Source: Nipponacmea schrenckii
Lineage: Eukaryota; Mollusca; Gastropoda; Lottiidae
Length of the DNA stretch: 64,000 bases
Assembly: GCA_030562195.1 (NCBI GenBank)
Contig: JAUJPP010000003.1
Location: 372,001 to 436,000, forward strand
Direction: 5' to 3'
How positions within the stretch are numbered: position 1 is the stretch's first letter; each line of letters opens with the position of its first letter. The notes beneath the pieces were generated by a model. That model ran no database searches, was not told the DNA's origin, and saw only the letters and a program-made list of their open reading frames with translations. Below, in pieces: positions 35,966-46,046 of this stretch. A program made the position numbers and the translations under genes.

Positions 35966-37549
35966 CAAGCAAATGACGTCATGACGTTAAGAACCAACGC
36001 TCTTACCGACTGTGCTATAGAACCCCACAAAACACTGTAGAAAAAACAATTCTTATTGGATTTTGATTAAACTTGGCTTGAGTATTTGCTTTTTACCCAA
36101 GGATGAACCCTATTGAAAATCAAATCAATCAAAATATATTTAGTGTCAGTTATTGCCCTTGTGTTTGAAAACGCGTTTCACTTTTTTGCTTATCAAAATC
36201 GAAAAATATTAAGTATGAGTTACTGCTCTTGTTCTTGAAAACGCGTTCAATTTTAGCTTGTAAACACTATAGAAAGAGCAATTCTTAATGGATTGTGATT
36301 AAACTTGGCTTGAGTATTTGCTTTTACCCAAGGATAAACCCTATTGAAAATCAAATAAATCAAAATATATTTAGTGTCAGTTATTGCACTTATTCTTGAA
36401 ATGCATTCAATTTTAGCTTGTAAACACTCTAGAAAGAACAATTTTAAATGAATTTTGATGAAACATGGCTTGAGTATTTGTTTTCTCCCATGGATGAACC
36501 CTATTGAAAATCAGATAAATAAAAAATATTGAGTGTCAGTTATTGCCCTTGTTTTTGAAAATGCTTTCGGCTTGTAAACACTCTAAACATCCATTTTTGA
36601 CAAAACTCGCTGAAATTGTTTAATATCACCCGAGGAAGAGCCCTATTAAAAATTAGAAATATCAAAATATTATTAAGGGTGAACCCTATTGCAAATCGTG
36701 AAAATACCGAAAAATATTTAATGAGTTGTTATTTATATTAGGTATAATTCTTGACTTTAATGAAACTAGACACCCTAGAAAATAAATATATGGCGGAGGG
36801 TTGAACATTTCATTCATTCATTTCATAATTTTTACTGTACTCAAAATTTTTTATTCAAAATCAATGCTTCCAGTGGGCGTATATTACCTTGCCTGGCAAG
36901 CTATCTTTCAAATATCTGTAAAATTCCCGAAGTTGAAATTTCAAGTTTACACGCAAATAACCACAAGTGATATAAATTTTGAAGGTAGAAATTTGTTCAG
37001 AATCAATCTACATGTAAACTTTAAATTGATCGAAATGAAAGACATTTTGATTCTGAACAAATTTCTACTTTCAAAATTTATATCATTTATCTACATGTAA
37101 ACTCCAAATTGATCGAAATGAAATGGCAAAAGTTGATTAAGCTGTCAAAAATTTGCTTTAAAATATCACGTCAAAATCGGTTCAGAATTAGTCAGGTAGA
37201 GGCAAAAATCCTCCAAAAATTCAGTTAACGAACGTCATTTCTGGTTAGACGAAAATGCGTCATGTTACATTCATCCACTAACTACACGCATTTGATGTCA
37301 GATTATTGTGTTGGATTATTTGTGGCATTTGCAATTTTGACTGTGCACTCTGGCCAGAAGATGAAGAAAAAACGCACTGCAGTAATTGTCTATCATCTGT
37401 ACCTTAGAGCACACGATCAATCCATGCCAGAATTCACAGACCCTTCAGATTTTGCCGAACAATATTATTTATGATCCAGCCATAAACACAATCCAAGAGA
37501 CTTACAGTGTGTTCCAGAGGTCTTGGGCACATTTTAACATTGACTATCT
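35966..37549 (+). repeat. tandem segmental duplication, copy 2 (full unit)
   Basis: Same SINE head, HINE units, complete HINE 3' end (36906), then 340 bp of other sequence and the flank block 37247-37549 that matches 35663-35965 almost base for base. The breakpoints are inside the SINE and inside the MITE that starts at 37505. Within 36960-37110 there is also a short inverted repeat around CAGAATCAATCTACATGTAA. Confidence 0.7.
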
Positions 37550-37754
37550 CGAAAACCATTAAGGATATAACAATGCATCTGACATATTCCGAAAGCTTGC
37601 TGTTTCAAGTTTTTTTGTGGAATGTTCAAAGTGATCAAATGACCAAAAAAGTTATGGATTAAGCTTTAAAATGATAACAGTTTTATCTTAGTACCCTTCA
37701 TAGTTCATCAGATATGTGGACTTGAAATGTGCCCAAGACTTCTGGAACACCCTA
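37505..37754. mobile_element. TA-flanked MITE (mariner-like), about 250 bp
   Basis: Inverted repeats of about 29 bp: the left end reads GTGTTCCAGAGGTCTTGGGC from 37509 and the right end, reverse complemented, GTGTTCCAGAAGTCTTGGGC, both followed by ACATTT. TA lies on both outer sides (37503-37504 and 37755-37756). A left-end fragment (to 35965) is in the upstream duplicate. No transposase. Confidence 0.7.
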
Positions 37755-37921
37755 TAATCCCCTTTTGTTTCTGTGTGCTCGCGCCAATTGCCTGTTATTG
37801 ACACTTTTGAGGCCATATCTTTAGTTATGTCAACTGATCATATGAATGATTATTTCTCGCCGAATGCGCTAAAAGGCGAATTTGAGTAGTATGCTATATT
37901 GATCTCAATTGTTAATTTCAG

Positions 37922-38103
37922 TGAAGGTAGTTCGAGATAAGGCAGGATATTTTGCTGAGCGCTTGTATTATTCAATGAAAGGAGCTGGAACTGATGATAG
38001 AACTTTAATCAGAATTGTTGTTACCAGGTGCGAGATAGATATGGTACAAATCAAACAAGAATTCCAGAGACGTTATGGTAAAACTCTCGAATCATTTGTA
38101 AGA
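37922..38103 (+). CDS. annexin, internal exon (end of repeat 3, most of repeat 4)
   Basis: The 182-bp exon begins with the last two bases of a valine codon and reads VKVVRDKAGYFAERLYYSM, then KGAGTDDRTLIRIVVTRCEI, then DMVQIKQEFQRRYGKTLESF and VR. This is annexin repeat 4 with the type II calcium loop KGAGTDD. The acidic partner, 38 residues beyond the T, would fall in the second codon of the next exon, which is not in the window. The acceptor is TTTCAG at 37916-37921 and the donor GTAAGT at 38104, phase 0. Vertebrate annexins usually have an intron before GAGT; here the two parts are one exon. Confidence 0.92.
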
Positions 38104-38836
38104 GTAAGTACTATTTCTGATTTTCACAGCTTATTTTGCACCATATCTATTTAGACAAAAATTCCATCGTACATCATTATTCATACGCCCGCATAAAATG
38201 TCCAGAAAAATATTTAGTATCAGTTATTGCCCTTGCTTTGGAAAAAGTGTTCAATATTTGCCTTGTAAACACTCTATTAGGCACAATTCCTGACCAATTT
38301 TGACGAAACTCTCTGAAATTGTTTGATATAACCCAAATGTTACAGGGGAGACACAAAACTGATTAATTTTCTTGTGTTTTGTCCAAATTATTCTAAATTT
38401 GAGCATTTTGTGCCTTTTTAACAACCAAATGGGTGTGGGAAGGATGCATTGAGGTCAATCGTATTCAGAATTAGATGTTATGCACTTATGTCTAATACTG
38501 CTTTTGCTTAAAACACAATACCTCTTTTACACTTGTTAAAATACAAAATACCTCTATTACATATTATGATACCCCTAATTCAAATGACAAATGTAAACAA
38601 AGCATGATTGTCTTTGCATCTTCTACATTTCATTATCTGCATTGCATCTTTGTTATAGTAACTTCTACATTGCATTAGCGAAATTGTTTTATCTCCACTG
38701 CATTATCTTTTTATGACATCATGTGGGCGGGGTCTAAAAGAAGCTGTGCAATCATGGACAATAATTTCTCCCAAGGAAAGACAACTCAAATCTAAATTTA
38801 CAGACGATAGATTGATTTACCCAGTTTGATTGATTT
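38104..38836. other. annexin intron start, with a HINE unit fragment
   Basis: 38190-38335 is a stray piece of type 2 HINE units. The rest is AT-rich; 38530-38700 has repeated ACATTGCATTATCT-like text. I see no further annexin exon. Confidence 0.45.
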
Positions 38837-38997
38837 TTACGCCCACACATTAATGTGTAAATTCAAAATAAAAATGAGAGTTGAACAAAACCAATCATGA
38901 AGATAATTAATGGTGATCTCGGTTGTAAAAAACTATGACAGGATGAAAACACGAGGCTTTAAATAATGAAACTTCTGTCAAATTAAACCATTTATTC

Positions 38998-39039
38998 CTC
39001 CAACGTTTCGTGTGTCTAAAAACACACTTCCTCAGGGAG
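38998..39039 (-). ncRNA. hammerhead ribozyme motif 3 (type I)
   Basis: Minus strand: stem I CUCC, CUGAGGA, stem II GUGUGU closed with ACACAC over UUUUAG, GAAAC, GUU, then stem I' GGAG. Compared with the motif at 5780-5823, both stems have changed sequence but keep pairing (GUCC/GGAC to CUCC/GGAG; AGGGG/CUCUU to GUGUGU/ACACAC). Stem III is the palindrome ACGU. The conserved core is complete. Confidence 0.72.
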
Positions 39040-39239
39040 TCCAAAACCAACACAAATCAAAAAACTTAATGACTGTTACAATAATGACGTCTTGGTTACT
39101 CAAACAACTATCTTTATATTGAAGTAATCAGTCAATGAAGTAAACATATAAAACATGATGTCATTAAAAAGATAAAATATGAGGTCATTTAAAAGGTTAA
39201 GTATTAAGGCATTAAAATGGAAATAATATGTAAATAATA

Positions 39240-39954
39240 ATAATAATAATATCTTTATTACAAAAGGGTAAAAAAATTAGGCCATACAATATCAATGAGC
39301 ATCAAGATAAGATCCTGAGTACCCACCGACAGGCCTGTCTTCCATTCTGCCCCTTATAAACAACACAAGTAAAACATACACAAAACAAGAAACAATTACA
39401 TGTATATACAACAATCAAAAGTCATTAACAGATAAAAGGTTAACAATGAGAATGATATTTAAACTCTATGTACATAACGGTAGAGGGTTATATAAGAAAA
39501 AAAAAGGAAAAAAAGAAAGAAAAAAAAAAAAAAAAATCATGATGACAAACATTCAATGCAAATTTGAAAGTGTAAATTTCAGATAGATTTTTAGAATGGA
39601 CAGTTTTAACAATTACACAAGTACAATCCATAATATTGACAATGATATTGTAAAACAAGCAAATAGAGAGGATTTGGAAGCCGAATGAGTCAGTTCATGT
39701 GCTGCGAGCGGGCTACCCAACCCCACTCCATTTCATATTTGTCTATGGAGGGGGAGGTAGGATTTATCCAGGCTCTAGACCAGCTGAAGGATGTTAACTC
39801 ATCCCCTGACAATAGATTTTAGAATTGCCGATCGAGAAGGCATATAAATATATATTACACTTTATGAAAAAATGTGAAATTTCAAGTCGTCAAATCTGTG
39901 TATTACATCAAAAGTCTGTAATAAGGACAATAAATTAACATGAAATAACAATTG
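39240..39954 (-). repeat. LINE 3' UTR
   Basis: Untranslated tail of the truncated LINE: a TTA microsatellite at 39232-39252, AATAAAGATA, and an A-rich/T-rich stretch at 39497-39537. No coding capacity. Confidence 0.6.
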
Positions 39955-40422
39955 TTAAGAATAAGGGAAATTATCTCTCATATGTAAGGCTATCATTTTT
40001 TTGAAACTGGATGCATTTGAGGCATTTTTTAGGTTATCAGGGAGGGAATTCCATAGAACAGCCCCAGAGTATCGAAGGCTTTTTTTAACGATCTCTAGAT
40101 TAGGTCTGTACACGTTTAGTCTTGTATTCAGAGACTCGTAATTGGTGCTGTTAAATAAGAATAAATCATTAAGATACTGTGGACACTGTTTATGTAAAAT
40201 TTTGAAGATAAATAATGATTTGTTTCGAACAAATCTTTCTGAAATAGAAAAAAGATTTAACTGCTGCAATCCAGGGGCAATCTCCTCTGTATGCTGCACA
40301 CCTAAGATAATTTTGAAAGCCATATTTTGCTGCCTTACAAGTCTACTAATAGATTGCTGATCACAAGAATCCCATATTGGCGAACAATAGTCGATATAAC
40401 ATTGAAAATGGGCATTAGTAGG
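39955..40422 (-). pseudogene. non-LTR retrotransposon reverse transcriptase, C-terminal fragment
   Basis: About 155 residues with the typical end of CR1/Rex-type polymerases: CYIDYCSPIWDSC, then LVRQQNMAFKIILG, SERFVRNKSLFIFKILH, CPQYLNDLF and YSGAVLWNSLPDNLK before the stop. The catalytic motifs (YADD region) lie upstream and are absent because of 5' truncation at 40422. The frame continues a few codons further into HINE sequence by chance. The clade assignment is approximate. Confidence 0.75.
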
Positions 40423-41417
40423 CATTAATGTGGGCGTATATAGTTGTTGCCCCCGTCCGTCCGTCTGCAATTGTTGTTGACACGATAGAGAGCTAGTTTC
40501 TTGATGGATTTTGACAAAACTTGGTGTGAGTCTTGGTAATCACCCAAGGATGAAGCCTATTAAAAATTATACCAATCAAAAAAATATTTTCTATGAGTTA
40601 TTGCCCATGTCCTTGAATTGTTTGTGGACACGATAGAGAGCTGGATTCTTGATGGATTTTGATGAAACTTGGTGTGAGTGTTTGTTATAACCTAAGGATG
40701 AACCCTATTGAAAATCAGATTAATCGTAAAATATTAAATATGAGTTATTGCCCTTGTTCTTAAAAATGCGTCTGCCTTTGTTCTTGAATTTTTTGTGTTT
40801 ATGATCAAGAGCTGGTTTCTGGATGGATTTTAATGAAATTTGGTGTGAGTGTTTGTAATCACTCAAGGATCAAACCTATTAAAAATCAGACCAATCGAAA
40901 AATATTTTCTATGAGTTATTGCCCTTGTCTTTGAATTGTTTGTGGACAAACAGCTGGATTCTTGATGGTTTTTTACAAAACTTGGTGTGAGTGTTTGTTG
41001 TAACCCAAGGATGAACCCTTTTAAAAACCAGATTATTCGAAAAGTATTAAATATGAGTTATTGCCCTTGTTCTTAAAAACTTGTCTGCCTTTGTACTTGA
41101 ATTCTTTGTGGACATGATAGAGAGCTGGTTTCTGGATGGATTTTAATGAAATTTGGTGTGAGTGTTTGTATTCACCCAAGGATGAGAGCCTATTAAAAAT
41201 CAGACCAATCGAAAAAATATTACAATGAGTTATTGCCCTTGATCTTTAATTCTTTGTGAACCCAATAGAGAGCTGATTTTCGTGATGGATTTGGATGAAA
41301 ATTATTTTGAGAGTATTTAAAATTCAAGAAAAATCTTTCGCTTACAGTCTTGTCAACCTCCCGGACAAATTGGCTGCCATTAGAAATGTGAGCGTATTAT
41401 GATGGCCTGCGCTATTT

Positions 41418-42160
41418 TATCTGAAAGTTATTGTCCATGGGACAATAATCCAAGAACCTTGTGCTACCTTGTCACCAGGGCTGTTGATTTAGTTTTTTCA
41501 CAGCCGGACATTTTTTTTAACAATGTTTTGCTGATGTCAAAACTACTACACTAAGTACTATTCAACTAGTATCCAACTGTAAAATGTATTTCTTTAATTG
41601 TTTGTTGACACGATAGAGAGCTGGATTCTTGATGGATTTTGATGAAACTTGGTGTGAGTGTTAGTTATAACCCGAGCATGAACCCTATTGAAAATCAGAC
41701 CAATCAAAAAATATTTAATATGAGTTATTGCCCTTGTTCAATGAAATCAGATGAAAACTGTAGTCTTTGTTGCATTCACAAGTCAATTTAGGCGTGTTCC
41801 GACCAAGTCAAGAGAAATAACTCATTGATAAATAGCTAAATTCAAATGTACAAACCAAATTTCAAAACTATTCAAAGAAAAATCATCAAATTTGGGCTTG
41901 TCCGAGATCTCATGATTACAATTGTTCACACTAAATTTTATTCATATCAAGTGATAACTGTAGTCTCTTTTGAGTTCACAAGTCAATATCGGCAATAACT
42001 CAAAATCCGTTCAATGAAAAATCATCAAATTCGAACTTGTCCAGGATCTTATGAATACAAATGTTCACACCAAATTTTATTCCAATCAGGTGAAAAGTGC
42101 ATTCTCTATACAGAATGTACAGACAAACAGGTAACTTCAATATACGCACACATTACTTAT
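41418..42160. mobile_element. HINE fragments in both orientations
   Basis: 41590-41745 is plus-strand type 2-like unit text (GACACGATAGAGAGCTGGAT). 41746-42160 is minus-strand subfamily C text ending at a worn 5' terminus (ATATACGCACACATTA). 41480-41515 (CAGGGCTGTTGATTT) matches the inverse of 6632-6650. A mosaic of old pieces. Confidence 0.5.
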
Positions 42161-43041
42161 CATTTTTTACCTCGTCACCGTTTTTACAAAAAAAATTGTT
42201 ACAGTTTTAACAGGTTACAGTTTTAACAGATCTGTTTATGTTTATTAATGTTTTACCCAAATATGTTACCATTTACAGTGCATGGACATTATTGATTCAT
42301 ATTCAAGGAAATAAATTACAGTCCAATTATAATTACAGACTGCATGAAGCATATGAGTGACTTTATTATTACGTGTTACATTAGGGAGATTTTCAGACTT
42401 TCAAAATTGTGAATCCAGGAACAAATATTATTGTTCTAATACCCATTTTAGGACCCAAGTCAATTTCATGAGTGCAGGTTTAGGGTGAAATTCTTGTGTC
42501 TTTTTATAATAATAATAATAGTTTATTCATATTTGCACATTTTATACACACAAAAAAAATAAAGAATTTTACAAAATTGTTAAATGAAATTGAATTTAAC
42601 ATAATCTCAACTAACAGACTATATTTTGAAATATGATATTTATGACATACATAATTAAGACTATTACACACTTTCGACTGACTACCCCATAACGCCAATT
42701 TTTCACACATATTGGAATATACATTTTTACTTTTGAATATATTGACAACAACAAACTTTAGAAAAGGTTTGTAAATAAATTTGTTTGAATACTCTCCTCC
42801 CCCTATTTCTACCATCCTACAATACAGTGCCTGAAATGGGGGTCAGCCTTTGGCTGGCCAAAAAAATTCTTTTTGGGCAAGTTAAAAATCAGAACTACTG
42901 GCCCAAATGACAAAGTGCAGGCCCAAATATTTTCCATTAATTTTTACCAAATAAGTAAGAAAAAAAAAAAACCACATTATCTATGACTATATGATTTATT
43001 ACTTGATTTCAATCATTCAAGGGTTGTTGATTTGTCTCTAT
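42161..43041. other. unassigned, with a possible LINE tail
   Basis: On the minus strand a 103-codon frame (42815-42504) runs into AATAAACTATTATTATTATT, a microsatellite ending like LINE 3' tails. Its protein matches nothing I recognise. The remainder has no feature. Confidence 0.3.
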
Positions 43042-43195
43042 ATGCCGGCAGTCATGCCAAAATGACCATTTGCAAATTGGCTCCAATTAATTTACCTTAC
43101 TATCACGTTTAGTCAATGAGATTCCTAACACTACCGGTCATTTAATATAGTTACCGTATATTTCCGTGTATAATGCGCAGGTTTTTGCCATGCTG
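43042..43195. repeat. inverted copy of 6453-6617 joined to a TGCGCA-type element end
   Basis: 43042-43148 is the reverse complement of the repeat near 6453-6617. 43155-43195 (CCGTATATTTCCGTGTATAA then TGCGCAGG) matches the right end of the element at 9258-10528. Both are fragments. Confidence 0.6.
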
Positions 43196-43805
43196 CCAAA
43201 TTTATGCGACACTGGCCAAATTACATTAACTCTGTTGTGGTCTGCAAGTCTGATACCAACTTACCCCCCTTTGCCAGAAACAAAAGAAAGCTTTCAAACA
43301 CATTCCCCTCCTTGATGTGTCTATCCCAAATTGGTAAACATCAACATATAATGAATTATAATGGACAATCAAACAAGTAGGCAAATGGTTTAAAACATTC
43401 AAATGTGCAAAATATTAAAAACAAAATAATTTCAAAGCTACCTACAAGTAACGATGTGATGCAAATCTTGTAGATCAAAAACGATTTCAACATTTATACA
43501 GAAATCCTATACTATATTTTATGCGAAGTAACTATATAGAGGAGAAAACGATGTCAAATCTATATCTATGCAAAACGATGTATAACCTAACTCGAAGCAG
43601 AAACAATCAAATTTTGCTCTCACGATGTCGATGTGACCTAAGTATGTGCTTTAAATACTATATAGAACGAAAGACTAGGCGAATATTCAACAATGCAATA
43701 TCATACAATCACTATTCTATACAGTGCAATTTGAAGGCAAAGGGAGTAATCGTAACATATTAACAAATACAATTTCAACAAAACAATTATTGTACATTTT
43801 ACTGG
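43196..43805. other. sequence downstream of BEL/Pao integrase; 3' LTR expected, not found
   Basis: AT-rich. By position this should hold the polypurine tract and 3' LTR of the BEL/Pao element, but no match to 51637-52617 could be found by eye. The 80-codon frame at 43521-43763 (+) has no recognisable domain. Confidence 0.4.
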
Positions 43806-45269
43806 TTAGGCCTCCAAGGGGCAAAGTCTATGGATTGGTCTTTTGAACACAGCATTTCCGACTTTGACTTCGACTACGCGAACCAGTCCGTCACTACTAG
43901 GCAAAGTGGATACAATTCGTCCTAGCGGCCACTTCCCTTGAGGCGTTTGAGGGTCTATAACGATGACCATATCACCAATCTTCAAGTTCTTTGAGGGAAA
44001 GTTCCACTTTGAACGAGTGTTCAGACATGGCAAGAATTCGCGTAGCCATCTCCGCCAAAACTGTCCTAATAAGTCTTGTACATTCCGCCATCTCCTACGG
44101 GGATTATAACGAATGTCACTCAAATCCGGCGCTAGTGACCCGCCTAATTGCCCGCACAGGAAATGACTAGGTGTCAATACAGGATCATCAGAGGCACTGT
44201 CACTGATATAACACAAAGGTCGGTTGTTAAGTAAACCTTCAGCACCGGTTATCGCGGTCAGCAATTCCTCATCAGTAATGTCTGCATGTCCTAATATTGC
44301 ACGAATTGCTCTCTTCGCCGATTTGATCAATGCTTCAAAAACGACTCCGAAGTGAGGTGCTAGGGGAGGGTTAAAGGTCCACTTAATCCCTCTATTAGAC
44401 ATCCGATTTCCGATCTTAATTTGGTCTAGTCCAGCAATTAGTTCTTTCAATTCACGATCAGCGCTAATAAAGTTTGAACTGTTATCCGATACAATTTCGA
44501 TAGGTTTCGATCTTCGGCTCACAAATCTGTCTAAAGCTGAGAGAAAGCTGTCTGTATCAAGGCTCCACGCCATTTCCAAATGAACAGCTCTGGTGCTCAA
44601 ACATGTAAACAAACATAAGTACCGCTTAGTTTGGATTCGTCCACGACCCTGTTTCGTGAGATAAGGGCCTCCGAAATCCCGTCCTGTTCTTGCGACGGCA
44701 CGAATTGGTTCCAATCTGTTCTTTGGCAAGGGAGCCATCATTTGACGGGCTGGTTTTCTTTTGCGACGGACACATTTCAAACTTTTCACACATTCACGAG
44801 CGCGCAATATCCAGAACTTAGATCGCAATTGTGATAAAACGAATGAAACACCAAACTCGTGATTTGACTTTTCGTGATAATGTTCCTCAAGTTATTCTGT
44901 TACACGATGCTTCCTTGGTAATATGATTGGGTGTCGCGCACTATAGGATAAGCAATTGGCCTTATCCAGTCTCCCCCCAACACGTAACACTTGATCACAC
45001 TCCATAAAGGGATTCACATTTGATAATTTCGAACTGGTAGACACATATTTATGATTTTTGATATCACTGATTTCTCTGGAAAACTCATCACATTGAGCTC
45101 GTCGGAACCAGAACATTTCGGATCTATCGATTTCATCACTAGTAAGGAATGGCTCACAAAGCTTAACTTTATTACCACAATTATGAATGAAACGTTTCAC
45201 ACATGCAGTAACCCTCACTAATTTTAGCCACTTCGAAAACCTGTTAGGATCTAACCTACCAAAGTCCAC
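43806..45269 (-). pseudogene. BEL/Pao integrase (one in-frame stop)
   Basis: Two pieces in the same frame, 45269-44892 and 44891-43806, are separated by a TAA codon just after HRVTE. The first contains the pre-integrase region (QVLRVGGRLDKAN, HPIILPRKHRV). The second has the rest of the zinc-binding H-H-C-C region (HYHEKSNHEF; CVKSLKC) and the DDE core. Core landmarks are D in RDFGGPY, TRAVHLEM, D in IVSDNSSNF and E in FEALIKSAKRA. The C-terminal domain (KIGDMVIVID, GRIV, RPIHRLCPLE) ends at 43806. The catalytic triad is still present; the usual GG-W before the glutamate is changed to G-V-V-F. Confidence 0.88.
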
Positions 45270-45277
45270 ATTGGCCG

Positions 45278-46046
45278 TCAGAAAAGTGGTAACGGGACTG
45301 CTTCGTCTAGAAGGGGCTCGTCAGGAGTGAATGTCTGATCGACTGGCCAATCAATAGGTCCATGTAGTAAAAAGTCAGGTCCGTGCCACCATAGAATGCT
45401 ATCTGATAGTTCAAGTGCGGATAGTCCCTGTGTTGCCAAGTCACTACTATTCCATTTAGTTGGGACGTGACGCCACTGTGACTGATTGGACAGTTCATGA
45501 ATTTCCCCTATTCTGTGGGCTACAAAGGGTTTATAACTCCTAGATTCACTGTGAATCCAAAACAAAACATTCCTACTGTCAGACCAAAAGGTAATGCTTT
45601 TCGGATTAAGAGTTCTGTTTAAAGTCTGGGTTAGTTTGAGTCCTAAAACAGCAGCACAAAGCTCTAATTTGGGGATAGAAATCGTCTTTAATGGGGCAAC
45701 ACGAGTCTTAGAGGCGATCAAATTTACAGAAACTGACTTGTCTAGGTATTCACAACGTAAATAACAGGCGGCTGCGTAGGCCTTCTCCGAGGCATCGACG
45801 AATGTATGTAGAGACTCATGTACTATATCTGACTTATCATCGACTAAGCAACGTCGAACCTGGATGTGTTGTTATTCCGGAAGTTCGCGAAACCATTTTG
45901 TCCATGGTTCTATTAAGTCAGTAAGAAGTTTTTGATCCCAGTCTATTCCGCGAAGCCAAGAAGATTGTATTCCAATCTTTGCCCGTATTGTAAGGGGTGC
46001 GAGAAGGTTCAATGGATCGAATAGGGATGCAGTCTTACTTACTACA
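45278..46046 (-). pseudogene. BEL/Pao RT thumb and RNase H region (one in-frame stop)
   Basis: From the HINE junction at 46046 the frame reads on with the BEL/Pao landmarks LFDPLNLLAP and FVDASEKAYAAACYLR, then SIPKLELCAAVLGLKL, FWSDSRNVLFWI and WRHVPTKWNSSDLATQG. A TAA at 45872-45874 interrupts it. The acidic RNase H residues are retained (D of FVDAS, E of KLELCA, D of WSDS). It ends at 45278, about where a one-base shift separates it from the integrase frame. Confidence 0.82.

Larger units (their letters stand above)
34019..36906 (+). mobile_element. HINE-type element, copy r, complete but rearranged
   Basis: The 5' terminus with GTCG/TCCG tract is at 34019-34095 and the 3' terminus CAGTGGGCGTATATTACC to GCTATCT ends at 36906. 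Type 2 units are interrupted by a SINE (34891-35200) and by a piece of downstream flank (35663-35965) brought in by a tandem duplication. Confidence 0.85.
38858..40422 (-). mobile_element. 5'-truncated LINE joined to a hammerhead-bearing 3' segment
   Basis: Inserted in HINE copy s with a 10-bp target duplication CATTAATGTG (38848-38857 and 40423-40432). Read on the minus strand it has the C-terminal part of a non-LTR reverse transcriptase, a 3' UTR with AATAAAGATATT and a (TTA)n run at 39232-39252. A further 375 bp follow, containing a hammerhead ribozyme motif and the phrase CGAAACGTTGGAGGAATAAA. The single target duplication around both parts suggests one chimeric insertion. Confidence 0.7.
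38837..41417 (+). mobile_element. HINE-type element, copy s (subfamily B), split by a retro-insertion
   Basis: The 5' half-hairpin is at 38837-38857 and the remainder resumes at 40433 with GGCGTATATAG, a TCCG tract and units (GGTGTGAGTGTTTGTTATAA type). It ends in a subfamily B terminus (GAGCGTATTATGATGGCC, GCTATTTT) at 41417. The break is inside the 5' hairpin, with CATTAATGTG duplicated on both sides. Confidence 0.75.

Noticed and set aside
35677..37474. Pair of identical 70-codon genes (35677-35889 and 37262-37474)
   Set aside because: Identity extends beyond the frames on both sides and is explained by the tandem duplication; there is no domain and no coding signature.
42504..42815. 103-codon minus-strand ORF before a TTA microsatellite
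   Set aside because: The position suggests a LINE 3' end, but the protein has no polymerase or endonuclease landmarks, so it is mentioned only as unassigned sequence.
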